In this document: positions 7,431-12,565 of the stretch, one piece after another
Layout of the letters: every line of letters starts with the position of its first letter
Numbering within the stretch: position 1 is the stretch's first letter
From: DATESN01 sp035270785
Lineage (GTDB): Bacteria; Bacillota; Clostridia; Lachnospirales; Lachnospiraceae
Reading direction: 5' to 3'
Assembly (NCBI GenBank): GCA_035270785.1
Contig: DATESN010000095.1
Span: 1 to 12,565 of the forward strand
Length of the DNA stretch: 12,565 nucleotides
Notes under the pieces: generated by a model
Told to the model about the DNA's origin: nothing
The model's database searches: none
The model's input: only the letters and a program-made list of their open reading frames with translations
Program-made: the position numbers and the translations under genes

Positions 7431-8516
7431 TTAATTTTCATTACTTACTATTCCATCTGTTACCCTAAATATTTTATTAATTTCAAATCTATTATTAATA
7501 AATTCATCTAATCCAGTACATGTAATAATTGTTTGTAATTTACCTATATAATTCAAAAGATAATTTTGTCTATTACTATCTAGTTCTGATAAAACATCAT
7601 CTAATAATAATATAGGAACATCCTTTGTTATCTTTTTAACTAACTCAATTTCAGATAATTTTAAGGAGAGTGCAGCTGTTCTCTGTTGCCCCTGAGATCC
7701 AAACTTTCTAATATCCACCCCTTTAATCATAAAAGAAAAATCATCCCTATGGGGACCAACTGAAGTTTGTTTTAATTTAATATCTCTTTCCTGGTTTGCT
7801 TTTAATTTTATATCAAACTCTTTAATACTAATATTTGGTTCATACTTAATATTTAATTCTTCTTTATCACCAGATAACTTTTTATGTATATCAAAAATAA
7901 TTTCGTTTAATTGCTCAATAAAAGCATTTCTACGTTCAATTATTTTACTCCCATATGATAATAATTGAGAATCCCATATGTTAAGAGTTTCCTTTAATGA
8001 TGGATTTGCATATAACTCTTTTAATAATGAATTTCTTTGGTTTACAATCTTATTATAATTATTTAGATTATAAAGGTAAAAAGAATCTAATTGACATAGT
8101 TCCATATCAATAAAATGACGACGTTCTGAAGGTCCATTTTTTATAATTGATAAATCCTCTGGTGAAAATAAAACAACATTTATTAGTCCAAGAAGTTCAG
8201 ACGCTTTTTTTATCTTCATTCCATCAATAGCAATTCCTTTTGTTTTACTTTTACGAAGATGCATATCTATTTTTTTATCAATTTCTTTTTTTTCAATATT
8301 AATTTTAATATGAGCTTCTTCACAATCAAAACGTATAATATCTTTATCTTTACTATTTTTATGAGATTTTGTAGTAGCAATCATATAAATAGCTTCTAAA
8401 ATATTAGTTTTTCCCTGCGCATTATCACCATATAAAATATTTGTACCACTATCAAAAGATATATTTAGGGATTCATAATTTCTAAAATTCTCTATTTGTA
8501 ACGATTTAATGATCAT
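7431..8516 (-). CDS. recF: DNA replication/repair protein RecF
   Basis: RecF is an SMC-like ATPase that works with RecO and RecR to load RecA at gaps and stalled forks. The 361-residue product has the normal length. It shows the Walker A motif GDNAQGKT (30-37), the ABC-type signature SQGQQRT (274-280) and the Walker B stretch PILLLDDVLSELD (301-313), with a helical arm between about 150 and 240. The start MIIKSLQIENFRNYESL matches the family's first strand, so the ATG at 8516 is right although no good Shine-Dalgarno site precedes it. A six-codon ORF starting at 8526 overlaps this start in another frame. The gene sits 43 bases after rlbA and 38 bases before gyrB. Confidence 0.97.
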   Translation of the reverse strand: MIIKSLQIENFRNYESLNISFDSGTNILYGDNAQGKTNILEAIYMIATTKSHKNSKDKDIIRFDCEEAHIKINIEKKEIDKKIDMHLRKSKTKGIAIDGMKIKKASELLGLINVVLFSPEDLSIIKNGPSERRHFIDMELCQLDSFYLYNLNNYNKIVNQRNSLLKELYANPSLKETLNIWDSQLLSYGSKIIERRNAFIEQLNEIIFDIHKKLSGDKEELNIKYEPNISIKEFDIKLKANQERDIKLKQTSVGPHRDDFSFMIKGVDIRKFGSQGQQRTAALSLKLSEIELVKKITKDVPILLLDDVLSELDSNRQNYLLNYIGKLQTIITCTGLDEFINNRFEINKIFRVTDGIVSNEN

Positions 8517-8559
8517 ATTTTACCATATATGTTTGTTTACTTCAGATTCATAATTTAAA

Positions 8560-8769
8560 TTATTTTTTTATTTGAATTATTTCATCCTTATATTCAACAA
8601 CATCTCCATCATAAAGCTTCTTTCCTCGTTGTGTCTCAATTTTACCATTTAATTTAACCAATCCATCTTGAATAACAAATTTAGCATCAACACCAGATTC
8701 TACTAATCCAGCTGCTTTTAACGCTTGACCAAGCTTTATAAAATCTTCCCTTATTTTTATTATTTCCAT
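8560..8769 (-). CDS. rlbA: S4-domain RNA-binding protein of the RlbA/YaaA family
   Basis: This 69-residue protein is almost entirely one S4 RNA-binding domain: IKLGQALKAAGL (11-22), the turn GVDAKFVIQDGLVKLNG (26-42) and RGKKLYDGDVV (48-58). In Bacillus the yaaA/rlbA gene occupies the same place between dnaN and recF; a role in ribosome assembly has been proposed for the family, which I cannot test here. Only a weak GGAAAT precedes the ATG at about 11 bases. The other nearby upstream ATG (8789) is out of frame. Spacing is 41 bases from dnaN and 43 to recF, fitting one operon. Confidence 0.93.
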   Translation of the reverse strand: MEIIKIREDFIKLGQALKAAGLVESGVDAKFVIQDGLVKLNGKIETQRGKKLYDGDVVEYKDEIIQIKK

Positions 8770-8810
8770 TTTTTTACATTTCCAATCATTACTTTATTAT
8801 AAATTTATTA

Positions 8811-9920
8811 TTAATCAACAGTTGTAAAATTAACGGGTAACACTAAATAAATATATTTTTCTTCGGCATCCCTAATAAAACATGGTGCCTTTGAATTTAC
8901 CAAATAAATTTCTATTTCTTCATCTTCTATTACTTTTAATGCATCAATTAAAAACTTAGGATTGAAACCAATCATTAAGTCTTTTCCTTGCTTCGTAATA
9001 TCAATGTCTTCATTCATACTTCCAACCGTAGAATTAATTTTTAATTCCATAGAATTATCACCAATATTAATAATAATTGGTTTTTTATCCCCTTCTTTTA
9101 CAAGAAGTGTTGATCTGTCTATACAATTATATAATTCTTTTTTATTAATTCTAACTTTTGTTTCATAATCATTAGAAAGCATTTGATCAATTTTAAAATA
9201 TTCACCTTCTATTAAACGAGAAACAACAACGGTTTTATCAAATTCAAACACAATATGCTTATTTGTAAAAAATATGTTTACATCTTTATCTACATCACCA
9301 GATAATATTTTACTTATTTCAATTAATGTTTTTCCTGGTACAACTACCTTTTTATTTTCATAATTATTTTTAAGTTTTATTTTTCTAATGGATATTCTAT
9401 GACCATCAAGTGAAACAACCTTTAATTCATCACCCTTAATTTCAAATAATTCACCAGTCATTAACTTATTATTATCATTGTCTGCAATGGAAAAAATGGT
9501 TTGTCTAATAACTTCTTTTAACGTAAATTGTGAAATTATAATGGAATCGTTTTTATCAATATTAGGTAAATAGGAAAAGTCTTCCCCTGATTTCCCAATA
9601 ATATTAAATTTTGATTTTTCACATGTAATGGTTGTTTTATAATTATTATCTGTTTCAATTGTTATGTCACTATCAGGAAGCTTTCTAACTATTTCTAAAA
9701 ATATTTTAGCATCAAGAGCAATAATACCTTTTTCAATAATGTCCCCTTCAATTATTGTTTCAATTCCAAGTTCCATATCATTAGCGGTTAATGTGATAAT
9801 CCCTTTTGTTGCATCAATAAGAATACATTCCAGTATTGACATGGTAGTTTTGTTAGGAACTGCTTTGGAAACTGTTTGAACTCCATTTAGTAAATTTGTT
9901 TTAGAACATTTAAATTTCAT
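8811..9920 (-). CDS. dnaN: DNA polymerase III beta subunit (sliding clamp)
   Basis: The beta clamp is a ring-shaped dimer that tethers DNA polymerase III and other replication and repair proteins to DNA. I place the start at 9920, not at the more distant ATG at 9974. The protein then begins MKFKCSKTNLLNGVQTVSKAV, as clamps normally do, and is 369 residues long (E. coli, 366). A GGGAG ribosome site at about 9931-9937 lies ten bases before this ATG; the longer reading would add 18 residues, MNFYKTQSCY onwards, with no family counterpart. Conserved stretches include GEDFSYLP, VSLDGHRIS and the C-terminal YLVLPV strand that forms part of the partner-binding pocket. The gene lies 294 bases after dnaA, across the origin's unwinding region, and begins the dnaN-rlbA-recF-gyrB-gyrA run. 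A DnaA-box sequence lies directly between its ribosome site and ATG. Confidence 0.97.
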   Translation of the reverse strand: MKFKCSKTNLLNGVQTVSKAVPNKTTMSILECILIDATKGIITLTANDMELGIETIIEGDIIEKGIIALDAKIFLEIVRKLPDSDITIETDNNYKTTITCEKSKFNIIGKSGEDFSYLPNIDKNDSIIISQFTLKEVIRQTIFSIADNDNNKLMTGELFEIKGDELKVVSLDGHRISIRKIKLKNNYENKKVVVPGKTLIEISKILSGDVDKDVNIFFTNKHIVFEFDKTVVVSRLIEGEYFKIDQMLSNDYETKVRINKKELYNCIDRSTLLVKEGDKKPIIINIGDNSMELKINSTVGSMNEDIDITKQGKDLMIGFNPKFLIDALKVIEDEEIEIYLVNSKAPCFIRDAEEKYIYLVLPVNFTTVD

Positions 9921-9921
9921 T

Positions 9922-9930
9922 TGTGTATAA
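9922..9930 (-). promoter_or_regulatory. DnaA box at the dnaN translation start
   Basis: The minus strand reads TTATACACA, a canonical DnaA-box variant, lying one base from the dnaN ATG and overlapping its ribosome-site spacer. It could be part of the origin or a DnaA-dependent control site for dnaN. Confidence 0.6.
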
Positions 9931-9991
9931 CTCCCTTCGTATAAATAACATGATTGTGTCTTATAAAAATTCATATAATATATTAAATATT

Positions 9992-10022
9992 AAGTAATAG
10001 TAATAGTAATAGGTGTGGATTT
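9992..10022 (+). other. DnaA-trio element with adjoining DnaA-box-like site
   Basis: The plus strand carries seven consecutive triplets (9992-10012): AAG, then TAA and TAG alternating three times. Read 3' to 5' from the box, each fits the DnaA-trio rule (G or A, then A, then T or A). One G separates the run from TGTGGATTT (10014-10022), a DnaA box with two mismatches. The trio strand has its 3' end towards the box and the run extends towards dnaN, the polarity described for Bacillus. This is the likely site where DnaA forms a filament on single-stranded DNA and melts the duplex. Confidence 0.78.
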
Positions 10023-10038
10023 GTTCATAACGTTTTAT

Positions 10039-10067
10039 ATTATACTATTTATCTGGCTAAAATGAAA
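10039..10067 (-). promoter_or_regulatory. Candidate dnaN promoter inside the origin
   Basis: The minus strand has a perfect TATAAT (10044-10039) 17 bp after TTCATT (10067-10062), a 3/6 match to the -35 consensus. Transcripts would run through the box and trio elements into dnaN. The -10 match may be fortuitous in such AT-rich DNA. Confidence 0.4.
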
Positions 10068-10088
10068 TGTATAAATTGTAGAAAACTC

Positions 10089-10107
10089 AATTATAACTTA
10101 ATTATAA
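10089..10107. repeat. Helically phased AATTATAA direct repeat in the origin
   Basis: Two exact copies of AATTATAA (10089-10096 and 10100-10107) start 11 bp apart, about one helical turn, so both face the same side of the DNA. No role is assigned. Confidence 0.4.
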
Positions 10108-10214
10108 ACATGAAGTTATTAACATTAGATTATTTTTAAAGGTTAAGGTAAATACGGAAAAAAAACTAAACACAGTATAACCACAACTTTTTAACAGTAG
10201 AATGTTCATAATTA

Positions 10215-11576
10215 TTAGGAAGGATTTATTTTTTTTCTAATAATATCAATCTTATTTTTTAATTCTTGATTTGTTTTTAACTCTTCCATTACTTTATTAA
10301 CACCATGTATGACAGTAGTGTGATCCTTTTTTCCAAGTGTTTTTCCTATATTAATAAGAGAGATGTCTGTTAATTCACGGCATAAGAACATGGTTATTTG
10401 TCGTGGAAGAACAAATTCTGAATTTCGTTTTTTAGAAATAATATCTTCTGGAGAAACTCCAAAATGTTCAGATACTATTTCTATTATAAGGGAAGGAGTT
10501 ATTTCTTTTGGTTTATCTGGATAAATAATGTCCTTTAATGCATCCTCAGCTAAAAGAATATTTAATTCTTTTTTATTAATTTTAGAAAAAGCAATTACTT
10601 TATTTAATGCTCCCTCTAATTCCCTAATATTAGATTTTATATTATTAGCAATGTATTGGATAATATCATCACTAATATCTTTTTCATATATTTCAGCATT
10701 TTTACGTAAAATAGCCATTCGCGTTTCATAGTCAGGGGCTTGAATATCAGCAGTTAATCCCCATTCAAAACGAGATCTAAATCTTTCATCTAAAGTTTCC
10801 ATATCTTTTGGAGGTTTATCAGATGATATAATAATTTGTTTACCAGAAGAATGTAAAACATTAAAAGTGTGAAAAAATTCTTCTTGTGTACTTTCTTTAC
10901 CAATAATAAATTGAATATCATCAATTAAAAGGACATCAACCGTTCTATATTTTTCTCTAAGCTTGGTCATTGCAGCTGAATTACCACTTCTAATAGACTC
11001 AATTACTTCATTTGTAAATTGTTCACTAGTTACATATAATACTTTTTTATTAGGAGTTTCTTCTAAAACAAAATGACCTATGGAGTGCATTAAATGAGTT
11101 TTTCCAAGTCCAGCACCACCATATAAGTATAAAGGATTATAAGCTTCACCTGGTGATTCTGCAACAGCTAAGGAAGCAGAATGAGCAAATTTATTATTAC
11201 TTCCAACAACAAATGTTTCAAATATATATTTTGGATTTAAATTTGCTGTTTCATGATTTATATTATAAATTTGTTTTTTATCAAGATTATTTTCAAATTT
11301 TGTATTGTCAGATTTATGAATATCCTTTTCTAATATAAAAGAAATATCATAAGTTTTATTCATCATCTCCGCTATGGTTACTTGAAAATAACTTTTATAT
11401 TTATTTGTAATATAATTTAGGGCATGGGATTGATCAGAAGGAATCAAAATGGTAACTTGATTTTCGTCAATACTATAAAATTTTAGTGGAACAACCCAAG
11501 TATTATATGAAATTTCAGATAAATCATATTCTCTTTTTAAGGTATTTTTTATCTTTTCCCATTTTTCATCATTCAT
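10215..11576 (-). CDS. dnaA: Chromosomal replication initiator protein DnaA
   Basis: DnaA binds 9-bp boxes at the origin, assembles into an ATP-dependent filament, opens the duplex and recruits helicase. The 453-residue product has all four domains: the helicase/self-interaction domain I (about 1-83), a short polar linker (84-110), the AAA+ domain III and the DNA-binding domain IV (from about 355). Walker A is GGAGLGKT (153-160), Walker B VLLIDDIQF (215-223), sensor 1 IIISSDKP (248-255), the arginine-finger box LDERFRSRFEWGL (262-274) and sensor 2 SNIRELEGALN (315-325). The signature reads GKKDHTTVIHG (415-425), with Lys-Lys where many homologues have Gly-Arg. AGGA lies four bases, and GGAG eleven bases, before the ATG. 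DnaA-box sequences upstream suggest autoregulation. Confidence 0.98.
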   Translation of the reverse strand: MNDEKWEKIKNTLKREYDLSEISYNTWVVPLKFYSIDENQVTILIPSDQSHALNYITNKYKSYFQVTIAEMMNKTYDISFILEKDIHKSDNTKFENNLDKKQIYNINHETANLNPKYIFETFVVGSNNKFAHSASLAVAESPGEAYNPLYLYGGAGLGKTHLMHSIGHFVLEETPNKKVLYVTSEQFTNEVIESIRSGNSAAMTKLREKYRTVDVLLIDDIQFIIGKESTQEEFFHTFNVLHSSGKQIIISSDKPPKDMETLDERFRSRFEWGLTADIQAPDYETRMAILRKNAEIYEKDISDDIIQYIANNIKSNIRELEGALNKVIAFSKINKKELNILLAEDALKDIIYPDKPKEITPSLIIEIVSEHFGVSPEDIISKKRNSEFVLPRQITMFLCRELTDISLINIGKTLGKKDHTTVIHGVNKVMEELKTNQELKNKIDIIRKKINPS

Positions 11577-11618
11577 TTTATCCTACGCTCCTGCCCAAAA
11601 ATATCTCTACTCTATATT

Positions 11619-11648
11619 AAACTAAATATGGTAAAATATCAATGTCAA
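11619..11648 (-). promoter_or_regulatory. Tentative dnaA promoter
   Basis: The minus strand has a perfect TTGACA (11648-11643). The best -10 at allowed spacing is TAGTTT (11624-11619) after 18 bp, only a 3/6 match. Position, about 43 bases before the ATG, is plausible, but the -10 is poor. Confidence 0.28.
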
Positions 11649-11727
11649 ATGGTAAATGATAAATTTGTATAGTTATGTTAATCTAAAAATAGTTAGGTTA
11701 ACATATATCGTTAAATTCATTTCGTTA

Positions 11728-11736
11728 TGTGTATAA
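11728..11736 (-). promoter_or_regulatory. DnaA box
   Basis: The plus strand reads TGTGTATAA, the exact complement of the box TTATACACA. It lies about 150 bp upstream of the dnaA start, apart from the main cluster. Confidence 0.65.
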
Positions 11737-11800
11737 GTTTTTAATTTATATAAACATTTTTAACAGTGATAAATTTAGTGTTTTGATTGATAAATATAAT

Positions 11801-11854
11801 ATTTACACATGAAATAAACTACTTATACACATGATATACACAAAATGTGGATAG
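11801..11854. promoter_or_regulatory. DnaA-box cluster upstream of dnaA
   Basis: Three strong sites lie within 32 bp: TTATACACA (11823-11831, exact), ATATACACA (11834-11842, one mismatch) and TGTGGATAG (11846-11854, reverse orientation, one mismatch). A weaker ATTTACACA starts at 11801. Starts are 22, 11 and 12 bp apart, close to whole helical turns, so bound DnaA molecules would lie on one face. The cluster may serve both initiation and dnaA autoregulation. Confidence 0.75.
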
Positions 11855-11911
11855 TATTATGTTAATTTATTATTTAAAACCTATTATTTTATCTCTTCTA
11901 TATATAGTAGG

Positions 11912-11935
11912 TATTGTTGTTTTTAAATAACAATA
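11912..11935. repeat. 24-bp imperfect palindrome between the DnaA boxes and the rpmH promoter
   Basis: TATTGTT (11912-11918) pairs with AACAATA (11929-11935). With one G-T wobble the pairing continues inward through TTT/AAA to a two-base loop. It lacks the GC-rich stem of an efficient terminator. It could be a regulator-binding dyad or a weak terminator. Confidence 0.4.
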
Positions 11936-11999
11936 TGTTGATTTGATAAAAAAAAATATTTTTGTTAATATTTAATATTATAAAACCCCTTATATTTAC

Positions 12000-12028
12000 T
12001 TGACGTAACTTGATAATTCTTATATAAT
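12000..12028 (+). promoter_or_regulatory. Sigma-A-type promoter for rpmH-rnpA
   Basis: TTGACG (12000-12005) is followed after exactly 17 bp by a perfect TATAAT (12023-12028). An A/T-tract region just upstream may add UP-element strength. The start near 12035 leaves a leader of about 97 bases before rpmH. Confidence 0.85.
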
Positions 12029-12131
12029 CGTAATGATATTTTCCGACACATAAATATTAATTTTAAACAAAAAATACTGATTAACATTCATTAATAGATA
12101 TCAGGAAAAAAAGAAGGAGGTGTATCATAAA

Positions 12132-12266
12132 ATGAAAATGACATTCCAACCAAAAAAAAGATCAAGATCTAAAGTCCATGGTTTTAGAGCGAGAATGAGT
12201 ACTCCAGGCGGAAGAAAAATTATTGCTTGCAGAAGAGCGAAGGGTAGAAAGAAATTATCAGCATAG
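12132..12266 (+). CDS. rpmH: 50S ribosomal protein L34
   Basis: This 44-residue, strongly basic protein begins MKMTFQPKKRSRSKVHGFRAR and ends KGRKKLSA, the near-invariant L34 pattern; 44 residues is the family's usual length. L34 binds 23S rRNA in the large subunit. AGAAGGAGG at 12112-12120 lies 11 bases before the ATG. It is transcribed away from dnaA, as is usual at Firmicute origins, and is followed by rnpA after a hairpin that overlaps its stop codon. Confidence 0.97.
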   Translation: MKMTFQPKKRSRSKVHGFRARMSTPGGRKIIACRRAKGRKKLSA

Positions 12267-12290
12267 ACCGCAACTTTGTGGTCTATTTTT
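12264..12290 (+). terminator. Hairpin with T-run between rpmH and rnpA (attenuating terminator)
   Basis: A nine-pair stem including one G-U (12264-12272 with 12277-12285) closes the loop ACTT and is followed by five T (12286-12290). The rpmH TAG forms its first three bases. It looks like an intrinsic terminator of moderate strength. It would let most transcripts stop after rpmH while some read through to rnpA, matching the far larger need for L34 than for RNase P protein. Confidence 0.75.
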
Positions 12291-12314
12291 CTCTGAAAGG
12301 GGATTATTTTTATT

Positions 12315-12565
12315 ATGAAGTTTTCAGAGTCTTTAAAAAGTAACAGGGATTTTCAAAATGTTTATAAAAAGGGTAAATCATATGCAAATAAGTATATGGT
12401 TATGTACGTGTTGGAAAATGATCAAAATATAAACAGAATTGGAATTTCCGTTAGTAAAAAGGTGGGGAACAGTGTTGTTAGACATCATATAACAAGACTC
12501 GTTCGCGAAAGTTACAGACTACAGGAAAATATATTTAATAGTGGTTTAGATATTGTAGTCATTGC
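12315..12565 (+). CDS. rnpA: Ribonuclease P protein component, N-terminal part (cut by window edge)
   Basis: The first 83 codons are present, of a protein that is usually about 110-120 residues. RnpA binds the catalytic RNA of RNase P and the 5' leader of precursor tRNAs. The start MKFSESLKSNRDFQNVYKKGKS and the strand NRIGISVSKKVGNSVVRHHITRLVRESYR match the family. The segment at 56-61, RHHITR, is the counterpart of the conserved basic RNR motif, with His at the second and third positions. AAAGGGG ends 12 bases before the ATG. It is expressed with rpmH, subject to the intervening hairpin. Confidence 0.95.
   Translation, partial: MKFSESLKSNRDFQNVYKKGKSYANKYMVMYVLENDQNINRIGISVSKKVGNSVVRHHITRLVRESYRLQENIFNSGLDIVVI

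Larger units (their letters stand above)
9921..10214. other. dnaA-dnaN intergenic region: putative origin unwinding region (oriC part 2)
   Basis: This 294-bp gap contains no gene. From the dnaA side it holds two degenerate box-like sites 11 bp apart (10166-10174 and 10177-10185), an 11-bp-phased AATTATAA repeat, a TATAAT-containing promoter candidate, two overlapping DnaA-box-like sites (10014-10030), the DnaA-trio run (9992-10012), a nearly pure A/T stretch (9961-9993) and the exact box at 9922-9930. The word TGTTCATAA occurs twice (10022-10030 and 10203-10211). The order dnaA, boxes, trio, AT-rich DNA, dnaN is that of the Bacillus unwinding region. Confidence 0.8.
11577..12131. other. dnaA-rpmH spacer: origin region upstream of dnaA (oriC part 1)
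   Basis: The 555-bp divergent spacer has no gene. It contains the dnaA leader, a perfect but partnerless TTGACA on the dnaA strand, DnaA boxes between 11728 and 11854, a 24-bp imperfect palindrome (11912-11935), an A/T-tract stretch including nine consecutive A (about 11941-11990) that could act as an UP element, the rpmH promoter and the rpmH leader with AGGAGG. Very high A+T content fits an origin. Confidence 0.75.

Noticed and set aside
8787..8789. An upstream ATG as an alternative start of rlbA
   Set aside because: Counting the seven-T run shows it is 20 bases away and out of frame.
9921..9974. An 18-residue N-terminal extension of DnaN starting at 9974
   Set aside because: The ATG at 9920 has a GGGAG site and gives the family's usual N terminus and length; the extension has neither.
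10146..10200. A possible dnaA terminator using the T8 run on the minus strand
   Set aside because: No stem longer than about three pairs precedes the T run, so I cannot support intrinsic termination there.
8515..11639. A shared 14-mer, ATATGGTAAAATAT, upstream of recF (8515-8528, minus) and of dnaA (11626-11639, plus)
   Set aside because: In DNA this rich in A and T several shared 14-mers are expected by chance in a window of this size, and the two copies have different orientation to their genes.
12043..12049. A Spo0A-box-like word (TCCGACA) in the rpmH leader
   Set aside because: It has one mismatch to a 7-bp motif, occurs singly and does not overlap a DnaA box, so chance is the simpler reading.

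Overview
The window is a chromosomal replication-origin neighbourhood from a low-GC Firmicute. Gene order and protein style fit Clostridia, most likely a Lachnospiraceae-type organism. That placement rests on recalled protein similarity (GyrA, RnpA and the unknown protein), the strong A+T richness and Shine-Dalgarno sites of the AGGAGG type. I cannot name a species.

Layout from left to right. Positions 1-1881 hold two minus-strand genes: the N-terminal part of a Cof-type HAD phosphatase (cut by the window edge) and, just upstream of it, a MATE-family multidrug/sodium antiporter. A 191-bp divergent spacer carries two back-to-back sigma-A-like promoters. The right-hand one drives a plus-strand gene for a 252-residue protein of unknown function, with a possible PD-(D/E)xK nuclease-like core and a C-terminal winged helix. 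It is the only gene here that meets the replication fork head-on. A bidirectional hairpin terminator at about 2826-2856 separates it from the convergent gyrA. Positions 2878-11576 carry the conserved minus-strand array dnaA-dnaN-rlbA(yaaA)-recF-gyrB-gyrA. The remB (yaaB) gene that sits between recF and gyrB in Bacillus is absent. From 11577 to 12131 lies the dnaA-rpmH spacer with a DnaA-box cluster and the rpmH promoter. On the plus strand follow rpmH and the first 83 codons of rnpA, which is cut by the right edge.

How it works together. The origin looks bipartite, as in Bacillus. One DnaA-box cluster lies upstream of dnaA (about 11728-11854). A putative unwinding element lies between dnaA and dnaN: a DnaA-box-like site, then an uninterrupted run of seven DnaA-trio triplets (9992-10012), then a very AT-rich stretch. 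DnaA opens the duplex, the beta clamp (DnaN) loads, RecF helps repair stalled forks, and gyrase removes the positive supercoils ahead of the forks. Forks leaving this origin run co-directionally with dnaA-gyrA to the left and with rpmH-rnpA to the right.

Most of the window is housekeeping. The least explained items are the 252-residue protein with its promoter/dyad region and the unusually regular trio element. I saw no insertion sequence, CRISPR array, tRNA or rRNA.
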